Shown here piece after piece: positions 1 to 8,324 of a DNA stretch of 64,000 nucleotides. The position numbers and the translations under genes are program-made. This DNA comes from Prevotella sp. (GTDB taxonomy: Bacteria; Bacteroidota; Bacteroidia; Bacteroidales; Bacteroidaceae), in the NCBI GenBank assembly GCA_017960525.1, contig JAGCZA010000058.1, positions 23,172 to 87,171 on the forward strand, in the 5' to 3' direction. The notes under the pieces were generated by a model. That model was not told where the DNA came from. It saw nothing but the letters and a program-made list of their open reading frames with translations, and ran no database searches. Each line of letters starts with the position of its first letter. Positions within the stretch are counted from its first letter, which is position 1.

Positions 1-93
1 GTCGCTGATGGTGGGCTGGTTCAGCACATAATAGCGGTAGTTGTGGTCGTGCAGTTCTTGCCGCAGTTGAAGAATCCTCTCTGTCTCGTTCAT
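1..93 (-). CDS. ligA: NAD-dependent DNA ligase, N-terminal fragment (cut by window edge)
   Basis: Only the first 31 codons lie in the window; the gene runs off the left edge on the minus strand. They encode a helical start with the pattern LRQELHDHNYRYYVLNQP followed by ISD. This matches the Ia domain of bacterial LigA, which grips the NMN half of NAD+. The ATG (91-93) overlaps the coaBC stop as ATGA, so translation is probably coupled. LigA seals nicks in replication and repair. The call rests on a short but characteristic N-terminus. Confidence 0.8.
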   Translation of the reverse strand, partial: MNETERILQLRQELHDHNYRYYVLNQPTISD

Positions 94-1298
94 TTGGGTA
101 TCGCTTTGAATCTCTGTTCCAATTGGTCGATGATGTCGCTTGCCACTTCTGCCTTGGACTTCTTGGGGAAGTCAATTTGTCCGTTGCGGTCGATGATGCT
201 GATTTGGTTGTCGTCGCTGCGGAAGCAAGTGCCTTGGTTGCGCAGGCTGTTGAGCACGATGAAATCGAGGTTTTTCTTTTCCAACTTCTTCTGGGCGTTT
301 AACTGCTCGTCGTTGGTCTCAAGGGCGAAGCCCACCAGGACTTGGCCCTCGTGTTTCCTGCGGCCCAGTTCGGCAGCGATGTCAGGATTGGGGATTAACT
401 GGAGACTGGAAACAGGAGATTCTGCCTCGCGTTTGATTTTCTGCTGTGCCACTTCGGCGGGGCGGAAGTCAGCCACGGCAGCGCAGAGGATGGCAGCATC
501 CATCGTGTCGAAGGCTTCGGTAGCGGCATCAAACATCTGCTGACAACTCTCCACGTCGATGCGATGGATGGATTGTGAAGATTGAAGATTGACCGGCCCG
601 GCGATGAGCGTCACCTCCGCACCACGTCGGGCACACTCCTCGGCCAGGGCGAAACCCATCTTGCCGCTGCTGTAGTTGCCAATGAAGCGCACAGGGTCGA
701 TTTTCTCATGGGTGGGGCCGGCGGTGATGAGCACTTTCCGGCCAAGCAAGTCCTTTTTTTCAAAGTAAACATCGAGCACGTCTACAATCTTCTCCGGCTC
801 CTCCATCCGGCCCTTCCCCTCCAGTCCGCTGGCCAGGAACCCGCTTTGCGGCTCGATGATGATATTGCCGAAGGAGCGCAACCGCTCCATATTCTGCTGC
901 GTGGTGGGGTGGGCATACATATCGAGGTCCATAGCCGGAGCGATGAAAACGGTCGCTTTCATCGACAGATAGGTGGTGACGAGCATATTGTCGGCAATGC
1001 CGCCTGCCATCTTTCCCAGCGTGGAGGCCGTGCAGGGCGCAATGAGCATGGCATCCGCCCAGAGGCCCAAGGCCACGTGGCTGTGCCAAGTGCCGTCGCG
1101 CTGGGCAAAGAACTCGCTGATAACGGGCTTCTGCGTCAGGGCCGACAGCGTGATGGGGGTGATGAACTCCTTGCCGGCTGGGGTGATGACCACCTGCACC
1201 TCGGCCCCGCGTTTCACCAGTTCGCGGATGATGAGGCACGACTTGTAGGCTGCTATCGAGCCGGTGATGCCCAGCACTATTTTCTTTCCTTTCAACAT
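90..1298 (-). CDS. coaBC: Bifunctional phosphopantothenoylcysteine decarboxylase / phosphopantothenate-cysteine ligase
   Basis: 402 aa, the usual length. The N-terminal flavoprotein half (about 1-185) has the ITGSIAAYK start, the WHSHVALGLWAD stretch with the expected histidine, the PCTASTLGKMAGGIADN segment and PAMDLDMY. The last corresponds to the PXMNXXMW substrate-binding motif but has Asp where Asn is usual. The CoaB half starts near 187 with ITAGPTHEKIDPVRFIGNYSSG. The protein makes 4'-phosphopantetheine from phosphopantothenate and cysteine for CoA synthesis. It lies between ispE (4-base gap) and ligA (4-base overlap). coaE lies elsewhere in the window at 12022. Confidence 0.95.
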   Translation of the reverse strand: MLKGKKIVLGITGSIAAYKSCLIIRELVKRGAEVQVVITPAGKEFITPITLSALTQKPVISEFFAQRDGTWHSHVALGLWADAMLIAPCTASTLGKMAGGIADNMLVTTYLSMKATVFIAPAMDLDMYAHPTTQQNMERLRSFGNIIIEPQSGFLASGLEGKGRMEEPEKIVDVLDVYFEKKDLLGRKVLITAGPTHEKIDPVRFIGNYSSGKMGFALAEECARRGAEVTLIAGPVNLQSSQSIHRIDVESCQQMFDAATEAFDTMDAAILCAAVADFRPAEVAQQKIKREAESPVSSLQLIPNPDIAAELGRRKHEGQVLVGFALETNDEQLNAQKKLEKKNLDFIVLNSLRNQGTCFRSDDNQISIIDRNGQIDFPKKSKAEVASDIIDQLEQRFKAIPK

Positions 1299-1302
1299 AG
1301 TC

Positions 1303-2133
1303 TTATAGTGTTAGTTGTTGTATGTACATGTTATCAAAGTCCGATGGAATGGCTGGTATTTCGCGGAAGAGACCGAAGACGGCGCTGCCGCTGCCGCTCA
1401 TGGCGGCATAGACGGCGCCAAGGTCATACAGCCGTTGCTTGATGGCCCCAATCTCCGGGTGCAGGGCGAAAACGCTCTGCTCAAAGTCGTTCACCAGTTC
1501 GTCGCGCCACGTCTCTACGGGCTGGCGCACAATGTCGAGGCAGTTCTTCTGCGGTCTGTGCGGACGAATCAGCGAGAAAGCCTCTTTCGTCGGAACGGGG
1601 ATGTCGGGGCGCACCACCACCAGATGCCAGCCCTTCAGACTCAGGCCAATGGGCTGCAGGCGCTCGCCAATGCCCTCGGCGTAGGCCGGACGGCCCAGAA
1701 CAAAGAAGGGACAATCGGCCCCCAGGCGTGCGGCACGGTCGATGAGTTGCTGTTCGCTCAGTCCGAGGTCGCACATCTTGTTGAGCAAGGTGAGCATGGC
1801 CGCCCCGTCGCTGGAGCCGCCGCCCATGCCTGCCTGCGTGGGTATGGCCTTATAAAGATTAATATGTACGCGCACGATGGCGGGAAACTCCTCTTTCAGC
1901 AGCCTGTAGGCTCTTACGACCAGATTACGCTCGTCATCGCCCTCGATGGCCAGATTGGTCACCTTCAGGTCGCAGCCCGTGGCCGACGGGAACCGCTCGT
2001 CCATCGGGGTCACCTCCAGCGCATCCTCCAAGGGTACGGGGTAGAACACGGTTTCCAAGTTGTGGTAGCCGTCGGGGCGGCGTTCCACCACGTTCAGGCC
2101 CAGATTGATTTTTGCTTGTGGAAATACTATCAT
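1303..2133 (-). CDS. ispE: 4-diphosphocytidyl-2-C-methyl-D-erythritol kinase
   Basis: 276 aa GHMP kinase. The start is AKINLGLNV, and the ATP-binding loop PTQAGMGGGSSDGAA follows near residue 90. The C-terminus has the AAMSGSGSAVFGLF glycine-rich motif. It phosphorylates CDP-ME in the non-mevalonate isoprenoid pathway. The open frame extends upstream to 2241, but that extension overlaps nth and reads as non-coding. The ATG at 2131-2133 is preceded by a strong AGGAGG, which fixes the start. It is 20 bases downstream of nth. Confidence 0.95.
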   Translation of the reverse strand: MIVFPQAKINLGLNVVERRPDGYHNLETVFYPVPLEDALEVTPMDERFPSATGCDLKVTNLAIEGDDERNLVVRAYRLLKEEFPAIVRVHINLYKAIPTQAGMGGGSSDGAAMLTLLNKMCDLGLSEQQLIDRAARLGADCPFFVLGRPAYAEGIGERLQPIGLSLKGWHLVVVRPDIPVPTKEAFSLIRPHRPQKNCLDIVRQPVETWRDELVNDFEQSVFALHPEIGAIKQRLYDLGAVYAAMSGSGSAVFGLFREIPAIPSDFDNMYIQQLTL

Positions 2134-2140
2134 GGTTTTG

Positions 2141-2147
2141 TCCTCCT
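2141..2147 (-). promoter_or_regulatory. Strong Shine-Dalgarno sequence of ispE
   Basis: AGGAGGA on the minus strand, 7 bases before the ispE ATG. Most genes in this window lack any SD, as is usual in Bacteroidota, so this one stands out and decides the ispE start. Confidence 0.7.
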
Positions 2148-2153
2148 GTTTGT

Positions 2154-2807
2154 TCAATGTTCTAAGCGCGAGCCGTCCAGCAGTTTGGGGCAGATGTCGT
2201 TCAGCCCGCAAGTCTGGCAATGGGGTTTCTGCGAGGTGCACACATAGCGGCCGTGGAGCAGCAGCCAGTGGTGCGCCCGTGGAATGTCGGCTTCAGGGAT
2301 GTACTTCATCAGCGCCCGCTCCACCTTCAGGGGCGTGTTGTCGCGTTTGGACACCAGTCCAAGCCTGTGGCTCACACGATAGACGTGGGTATCGACAGCC
2401 ATCGTGGCCTGTCCGAAAGCCACCGCCTGAATGACGTTGGCCGTCTTCCTGCCCACGCCGGGCAGGGCCAGCAACTGGTTCATGTCCTGGGGCACCTCGC
2501 CGTCGTGTCGCTGCACCAGCGCACGGGCCATCTCCACCAGATGACGGGCCTTGGAGTTGGGGTAACTCACGCTGCTAATGTATTCCAGCACGTCGTCGGC
2601 CTCTGCCTCTGCCATCGACCGCGCATTGGGATAGTGGCGGAACAGTTCCGGCGTCACCGCATTAATCCGTTTGTCTGTGCATTGCGCACTAAGCACCACA
2701 GCCACCAGTAGTTGGAACACGCTGCCAAACTGCAGTTCGGTGTCAGCCTTCGGCATCTCCTTGCGGAAGTGCTCCAGCACCCGTTGGTATCGTTCTTCGC
2801 GTCTCAT
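2154..2807 (-). CDS. nth: Endonuclease III (DNA glycosylase/AP lyase)
   Basis: 217 aa, typical for Nth. Visible features are the helix-hairpin-helix LPGVGRKTANVI with the catalytic Lys, the catalytic Asp in VDTHVYRVSHRLGL, and a C-terminal 4Fe-4S cluster loop with spacing C-x6-C-x2-C-x5-C (CTSQKPHCQTCGLNDIC). It removes oxidised pyrimidines in base excision repair. Its start is only 12 bases from the end of the DUF4435 gene of the defence island. No TAnnTTTG box lies between them, so it may be transcribed from the island. Confidence 0.96.
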   Translation of the reverse strand: MRREERYQRVLEHFRKEMPKADTELQFGSVFQLLVAVVLSAQCTDKRINAVTPELFRHYPNARSMAEAEADDVLEYISSVSYPNSKARHLVEMARALVQRHDGEVPQDMNQLLALPGVGRKTANVIQAVAFGQATMAVDTHVYRVSHRLGLVSKRDNTPLKVERALMKYIPEADIPRAHHWLLLHGRYVCTSQKPHCQTCGLNDICPKLLDGSRLEH

Positions 2808-2819
2808 ATATAGTGAACT

Positions 2820-3683
2820 TTATACTATCGTTGATATGTCAGATGCAACTTTCTGGATTTGCCAATAATTCTGTGATGGGAGGTCGTTCATCATAACATC
2901 TTTTTTGAACGACACAGACGTACCGCGACAAAGAAGGTCGCCGATATAAGCGACAAGGTCAAAGATGTTGTGTTCACGCACATGAAGGTAGGCATTTTGC
3001 TCGTTTACATTGAGAGCCTGACAACAGTTGCTTTCTGCCTCATAATTGACATCCTTCGCAAAGGAAGTATTCAAATACTGCTCGAAGTTCTTGGCAATCC
3101 TTTCAACAAGTGGCGTACCGTTGTCTGCCAATTCTATCCGTTGGCATTGTTTTGGCAGGCAAGCGGTAAACATTTTCTGAGTGAAGATATTATTATCAAC
3201 TTTAAGATAATATAGTAAAAGCAATAGCGGTTTATACAGCACTTTCGAGAGTGCAGGGAGAAATGCCGTAAAGTCAAATCCTGCTGCTTTTTCAGGACAT
3301 TGTGATTCAAAGCGTTGTTGCAAAGAAACGGCTTCGCAATAGTGATTTTCCCATGAATAGGAATAGGTCTGGCACACGAAATGAGCCGCATCAAGGTCTG
3401 GCTCTTGCAACAGATAGCGCATATCACTGTCTATGCAGATGAAGAACCGCTTAGACAAATAAGGACGGTATTTCAAACATTGCTCACAGCCAGAAGTGTC
3501 ATTGCCCTTCTGACTCCGACTATAACTGATATAATAGTAAACCCCAGAGCGATGACTTTGAAGTAAAGCGTTCCAAAAAGGCTTGTCCTCAATATCCTCT
3601 AAATGGACGCAGGCAATTGCATTTGTTTGATGAGTCAGAACATTAGCAAAATATGTAGCCTGCAATTTGTAAATGTCTACCAT
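2820..3683 (-). CDS. DUF4435 / TOPRIM-like protein, putative effector of an AriAB (PARIS)-like pair
   Basis: 287 aa. The N-terminus has VHLEDIEDKPFW (Glu29), then FFICIDSDMRYL (Asp85, Asp87) and TYSYSWENHY. This order (acidic residue, DxD, YS-EN motif) is what is expected of DUF4435, a TOPRIM-fold family. In PARIS systems the DUF4435 protein AriB is the nuclease effector held by the ATPase AriA. Here the ATG overlaps the stop of the ATPase gene by one base (TAATG), so the two are translationally coupled. The rest is cysteine-rich and not recognised. The family match is by motif only, and the defence role is inferred from the pairing and island context. Confidence 0.6.
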   Translation of the reverse strand: MVDIYKLQATYFANVLTHQTNAIACVHLEDIEDKPFWNALLQSHRSGVYYYISYSRSQKGNDTSGCEQCLKYRPYLSKRFFICIDSDMRYLLQEPDLDAAHFVCQTYSYSWENHYCEAVSLQQRFESQCPEKAAGFDFTAFLPALSKVLYKPLLLLLYYLKVDNNIFTQKMFTACLPKQCQRIELADNGTPLVERIAKNFEQYLNTSFAKDVNYEAESNCCQALNVNEQNAYLHVREHNIFDLVAYIGDLLCRGTSVSFKKDVMMNDLPSQNYWQIQKVASDISTIV

Positions 3684-4594
3684 TATCTGCTTGTCTTTGT
3701 GATTTTATCCATATAGATAGCCTTGTCGCCCCATCCGTCAGCGAAAATCATAGGCGAATGAGTGGTAAGGATAATCTGCACGTTGGGATTCAGTTCGAGA
3801 ATCATGTCTATCAGTTTGTACTGCCAACTGATGTGCATGGAAATCTCAGGTTCGTCGAGCATCAATACATATTCCTCGCCACGCTCCAGCAGGACGGTAA
3901 GCAGAATTATCAGAAGTTGTTTCTCGCCAGATGAGAGTTCTTTGGGATAAATAGCAATAGCGTTATCCTTAATGAAAACGAGTTTGGTAGAATCATTGGA
4001 AAGTTTTTTTCCAGTCTCGGCAAAACACTCATTGACAAGGCGAATGAATAAGTTTTTCCGCTCATTAATCTTGTCAAGTTCCGATTTGGTGATGCTGCTG
4101 TTAGAATTGATACGTTCCGTCAGTTCCTTTACCAGGTCTGAGAGATAGTAACCATAATCGCTCTGCAATTTCTCCAGTCTGATGTCAAGATAACTGTCCT
4201 GACTACTCTTGCTGTCACCTTTCACATCGAAAGTGGAAATATAGTCAAGTTTCAGCAATTTGCAGTATTCCGAATCAGGAATCCTATTTCCATTCAACAT
4301 CGGTGTCCAACTAGTTTCATTCCTTAGAATATCTTCACCATCTTTGTTTTTGGAAAGCATATTCTCAAACTCCAGATATTCCATTACCAAGTCATCCTTA
4401 AAAGTGACTTTGGTGAGATGGCTCTGGAAGAACTGGCCGTTCCTCTCGCATGCGATAGCCTGTCGGAGTAAGCGCAAGAGGGTTGTCTTGAACGAGCCAT
4501 TATTGCCCACAATAATATTCACCTTCTCGTCAAGTGAGGAGATGAAGTTGTATCTGTAATACAGGTTGTCGATGCTGAAATACTTTATCTTCAT
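3683..4594 (-). CDS. AAA/ABC-type ATPase, AriA-like partner of the DUF4435 protein
   Basis: 303 aa, SMC/ABC-like ATPase of the AAA_15/AAA_21 kind. The N-terminal P-loop reads VGNNGSFKTTLL; the residue before the invariant Lys is Phe instead of Gly. Next come an insert rich in charged residues (about 100-210), the signature LSSGEKQLL (about 220), Walker B YVLMLDEPEIS, and the H-loop IILTTHSP. This layout is typical of ATPases that pair with TOPRIM or nuclease effectors (OLD, PARIS, Septu-like). It is shorter than the AriA proteins I know of. A TATCTTTG promoter lies just upstream. Closing annotation of the pair is uncertain: PARIS-like is the best guess. Confidence 0.65.
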   Translation of the reverse strand: MKIKYFSIDNLYYRYNFISSLDEKVNIIVGNNGSFKTTLLRLLRQAIACERNGQFFQSHLTKVTFKDDLVMEYLEFENMLSKNKDGEDILRNETSWTPMLNGNRIPDSEYCKLLKLDYISTFDVKGDSKSSQDSYLDIRLEKLQSDYGYYLSDLVKELTERINSNSSITKSELDKINERKNLFIRLVNECFAETGKKLSNDSTKLVFIKDNAIAIYPKELSSGEKQLLIILLTVLLERGEEYVLMLDEPEISMHISWQYKLIDMILELNPNVQIILTTHSPMIFADGWGDKAIYMDKITKTSR

Positions 4595-4617
4595 ATCGCA
4601 ATATTATTTATCGGGTG

Positions 4618-4625
4618 CAAAGATA
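4618..4625 (-). promoter_or_regulatory. TAnnTTTG promoter box (TATCTTTG) of the ATPase/DUF4435 pair
   Basis: TATCTTTG followed by GCAC on the minus strand, 24 bases before the ATPase ATG. It fits the Bacteroidota -7 consensus and gives the two-gene unit a promoter of its own. Confidence 0.7.
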
Positions 4626-4699
4626 CAAAACTTTTCTCAGATTTTCGCTAAAGTAATTCTTTATTTTATTCTTCAAAAGGGTAGGTTTCGTCGTAGATG

Positions 4700-5347
4700 T
4701 TAATAAATTGCTAACTTTTTGATTTCAGCATCTATTACGAAAGTGTCTCCTTCTTTGTCCTTCAAAACATTTCTTGGCACTAAATCCCAAACCTCATATT
4801 TTTCGTTTGAGAAACGCCCTTTGTCATCAATCTTCACAAAACCTAACGCAGCCATATACGTTTCAATCTCTATATTGGTCGCTGGTTGTGCATTCTTGAC
4901 CATAGGCTGCTGAAATACTGGCATAACAGTTCGTCCATCAAAGCCTGTGAACGCATAAAGGGTGTAAGCAGTATCGTAGAACAAGTCATTGTGTAAGGCA
5001 ATCTTCTCAAACAATTTGAGAATACTTCCACTATTCAATAAATTGTTTACTTTATATATGATATCGTTAGACACATACGTGTCGTTCTCATTACCGCTTG
5101 GGCCTGGCACACCTAACCCAAAAACGTCATTCATTGGCAGCCAAATGCCGTTCTCCTTGGCATATTGTTCTGCCACTCGTTGCTCAATGTCGAGATGATT
5201 TAAATGGTCTTTGCCATCTCGAAATTGCGCTTCATATAGTTTGCAGCGTCTACGGAGTTCATCGGCGACTTCATAGATTCTTCTATTTTCCGGAGTTTCC
5301 GCTCCACAGCCTCCTTGTGGAATTGATTTAAATAGGTCATCGTTCAT
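4700..5347 (-). CDS. Kinase-like protein of the defence island (polyvalent-kinase-like fold)
   Basis: 215 aa from the ATG at 5347; an in-frame ATG at 5389 would add 14 residues. The C-terminal half reads as a reduced protein-kinase fold. NDIIYKVNN could carry the VAIK-type Lys. PVFQQPMV sits at the hinge. WDLVPRNVL is reminiscent of the HRDxxxxN catalytic loop, and FVIDAEI of the metal-binding DFG strand. Related domains occur in mobile-element 'polyvalent' proteins. The gene directly follows the MmeI-type enzyme (44 bases after its stop). A role in the island is inferred only from position. Confidence 0.45.
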   Translation of the reverse strand: MNDDLFKSIPQGGCGAETPENRRIYEVADELRRRCKLYEAQFRDGKDHLNHLDIEQRVAEQYAKENGIWLPMNDVFGLGVPGPSGNENDTYVSNDIIYKVNNLLNSGSILKLFEKIALHNDLFYDTAYTLYAFTGFDGRTVMPVFQQPMVKNAQPATNIEIETYMAALGFVKIDDKGRFSNEKYEVWDLVPRNVLKDKEGDTFVIDAEIKKLAIY

Positions 5348-5391
5348 TATATTTTGTTGCAAAATTACACAATTCTTTTTTATTAGCAAAA

Positions 5392-8307
5392 TTATTTTGT
5401 CTTTTCCTTATATAACTTAAACAACTCGGCCACGCACTGACTTTCCGTAAAGGTGGACTTCACAGGGAAACCGTAAGCCAGCATGACGGCACGGTCATTG
5501 TTCTGATGGGCAGTCAAAAGTTCTGGATAGAGGTACATATTTTCGCCGTACATGTCGGCAAGGCTCTTGTCTGGATAGAGTTTCCTTGCTTCAATGATAG
5601 CTTGTGCCGTCTGCTCTATTCGCTGTCTTTGTTCTTCTGTTGGTGATGGCATGGGGAAGTTGTAATAGACAGACGGAGCATAGCGATAATCATTCTTTAG
5701 CCTGCCAGCCACTACTCGCATCCAGGCATTGTGAACATTAGAACTAAGAAGCCCAAAATCATAGAGTGTTGCATTGTTGACAAGAACGGCTGCATCACTT
5801 GCAATTACTGTTGAAGGCATAAAACCGATAGGAATATATCTGCGATTCTCCGACGAAACACGGGGGATAAGCAGATAGTCTGTTTCGGGTTGTCTGTTTT
5901 GAGTAAACAAATACGGTTTGTTCGCCGTTTTCTGAATTCTGTCCACAGGACTATTCAGGCGATATTCGTTTATGTAGCGGAATCGTTCTGTCAATTCTGG
6001 AATATGTGCATAGTCAGCAGGCCGTTTGCCAACAAGCCATAAACAATATCGAGTGAATTCAGTATCGTTAATGAACTCTCGGCTCCCAACAAAGGGCAAC
6101 AAAACTTCATCTAGTTCTGGATAGCGTCTGACCATTTTATCACGTTCCGCTTTAGTAAACAACAAACGTCCGTCATCAGCAGGAGGACTGCCTTGTACTA
6201 CTTTCGTCAATCCTTCATTAATACTCTGGCTGCGATTCTTGATAAAAACATCGGGTGCTGCTTTCAGATAACCATTAATATGCTCAACAATTTCGTATTT
6301 ATCGCCGTTAAAGAGTATTTTCTCTTTTCTTTCCTTATATGAAAAACCAACAATAACACAAGATACTCCAGCAGTAGATTTTGCCTCACTCGTCCACTTG
6401 AATGTGCTATGTGCGAAGTTAATATATAGTCCGTTTCCCAGTTGTTTCTGCCAAAACAGATTAACCGATTCGCCTTGACAAATGGAGTTTGAGGAAACAA
6501 AAGCAGCCTCTGTGTCCGTTCTCCATATTAATTCTGACGCCTTCTTGAACCAACCAGCGACGTAATCGAGTTTGCCATAATCCTTGGAAGGTGCAAACAC
6601 CACTTTCAAGTCCTCAGTCTGTTCTTTCGAGCGCATTGCCTGTCCCACAAATGGAGGATTTCCAATAATGTAGTCATAGCGAACACGATATCTGGTGGGG
6701 AGTTTCGGGATTATTGACCGATGGGATGCAATTAGGTTTATTTCATCCATTTCCACTACAGGCTCACTGGCCACCAATGGCTCATCCTCGAAGATGACAT
6801 AGGCGTTCTTTGCATAAATAGTAGGAATGTTCGACGGCACTTCTATCACATCCCAATCCATCCGCAAAGCATTTCCCTCACGGATATTGATATAACTTTT
6901 CAACGGCAGGAAATCGATGTCCTGATGGATAATCTTCTCTGTCTCTGCCAGCATCTGCGCCTCGGAAATCCATAGGGCGGTGGTGGCGACGGTGACGGCA
7001 AAATCGTTGATTTCTATGCCATAGAACTGTTGGATACTGACCTTAATGGGGTTTAGGAATTGACCAATCATCGTCTGTCCGTGGTACATTTCGCGTATGA
7101 CTTCATTCTCCAGTCGGCGCAAACTCAAATAGGTTTCCGTGAGGAAATTGCCAGAGCCACAGGCTGGGTCAAGGAAGGTCAGCGAAGAGAGTTTCATTTG
7201 ATACTCACTTAGTTTCCGCTTGCGCAGACGCTCCACTTTCTCCTCCAGAATATCGTCGAGTTCACGACGCAAATCATTTAGGAAAAGCGGGTCAATGACT
7301 TTGTGGATGTTCTGAATGCTTGTATAGTGCATACCGCCGCTGCGACGTGTTTCAGGATTCAACGTCGACTCGAACACTGCTCCGAAGATGGTGGGCGAAA
7401 TCTCGCTCCAGTCAAAGTCAAAACTTGCATTTTGCAACAATGTTTGCTTCAGTTCTTCCGTAAACTGAGGTATCTCTATTTGCTCCTCAAACAGACCGCC
7501 ATTTGTATAAGGGAATGCCTTTAGTTCCTCTTGCAGATATTTGCTTCGCTTTTCTACCGGCGTATTCAATACCTCAAACAAGTCATGCAAAGCCCTTCGC
7601 AAGTCCTTGGCCTCGTAAGTCACAAGAAAATCGTGGAACTGATCGTGGCGGAACACACCAGCATCCTCAGCATAAAGACAGAACACAATGCGCACACACA
7701 GGATATTCAACCAACGTAGTGCCTCATTTGAGTTGTCATCATATTGTTTCAGCAACGCCTCGTATATCTTGCCTACAATCTCACCTGCTTGCATCGACAC
7801 CTGCATCTCTTTCGACAAATGCTCGTTCTTGGCATCAACAAGGAACATCAGACGGTAGTATTCTTTGCCTAAGTTCTCCAGCAATATCTGTTCTGGTTCA
7901 CCGTTTGGTTGCTCCATATCGTAGACCAGAAACTCAGAGAAATTACAGGTCACAATCCAACGAGGATGCTCTGAAACGGGAAGACTAACCACATAGCGAC
8001 GAGCCTGCTGAAAGGGATTAAGGACAGTCTTGTCTGCCTGAACAATGCCCTTGCGCAAGTCCTTGCCCAGCGACTTTTGTTCAATGAGCACACGGGTAGA
8101 AGGGATGCGGACGTCAATGAAGTTCGATTCATCCACTTTGTGATGCTCTTCAAATCGGATGAAGCCGTCAGTAATCGTTTCTATTCCAAAGACATTTGTA
8201 AGCAGGTCAATCCAGAAAGGCTGCGATTCGCCTCTCTCATAGCCTCTGCCTTTCCATCGCTTTGCAAACTCTGCTGCACTGGCTGCTATCTGTTTTTCAG
8301 TCTTCAT
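5392..8307 (-). CDS. MmeI-family restriction-modification fusion (type IIL/IIG)
   Basis: 971 aa, close to MmeI-type enzymes. The N-terminal nuclease centre is Asp65-x10-Glu76-Gln-Lys78 (FIDVRIPSTRVLIEQK). A helical spacer follows. The N6-adenine methyltransferase core has motif I FLDPACGSGNFL (about 375) and motif IV YIIGNPPFVG (about 547). The C-terminal part (about 620-960) should hold the target-recognition domain. Such single polypeptides cut and methylate from one recognition module. The gene is 17 bases after fic, so it is likely co-transcribed. The reading frame is intact, and active-site residues are present. The target cannot be read from sequence. Confidence 0.85.
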   Translation of the reverse strand: MKTEKQIAASAAEFAKRWKGRGYERGESQPFWIDLLTNVFGIETITDGFIRFEEHHKVDESNFIDVRIPSTRVLIEQKSLGKDLRKGIVQADKTVLNPFQQARRYVVSLPVSEHPRWIVTCNFSEFLVYDMEQPNGEPEQILLENLGKEYYRLMFLVDAKNEHLSKEMQVSMQAGEIVGKIYEALLKQYDDNSNEALRWLNILCVRIVFCLYAEDAGVFRHDQFHDFLVTYEAKDLRRALHDLFEVLNTPVEKRSKYLQEELKAFPYTNGGLFEEQIEIPQFTEELKQTLLQNASFDFDWSEISPTIFGAVFESTLNPETRRSGGMHYTSIQNIHKVIDPLFLNDLRRELDDILEEKVERLRKRKLSEYQMKLSSLTFLDPACGSGNFLTETYLSLRRLENEVIREMYHGQTMIGQFLNPIKVSIQQFYGIEINDFAVTVATTALWISEAQMLAETEKIIHQDIDFLPLKSYINIREGNALRMDWDVIEVPSNIPTIYAKNAYVIFEDEPLVASEPVVEMDEINLIASHRSIIPKLPTRYRVRYDYIIGNPPFVGQAMRSKEQTEDLKVVFAPSKDYGKLDYVAGWFKKASELIWRTDTEAAFVSSNSICQGESVNLFWQKQLGNGLYINFAHSTFKWTSEAKSTAGVSCVIVGFSYKERKEKILFNGDKYEIVEHINGYLKAAPDVFIKNRSQSINEGLTKVVQGSPPADDGRLLFTKAERDKMVRRYPELDEVLLPFVGSREFINDTEFTRYCLWLVGKRPADYAHIPELTERFRYINEYRLNSPVDRIQKTANKPYLFTQNRQPETDYLLIPRVSSENRRYIPIGFMPSTVIASDAAVLVNNATLYDFGLLSSNVHNAWMRVVAGRLKNDYRYAPSVYYNFPMPSPTEEQRQRIEQTAQAIIEARKLYPDKSLADMYGENMYLYPELLTAHQNNDRAVMLAYGFPVKSTFTESQCVAELFKLYKEKTK

Positions 8308-8324
8308 ATTCTAAGTTTCTCAAT

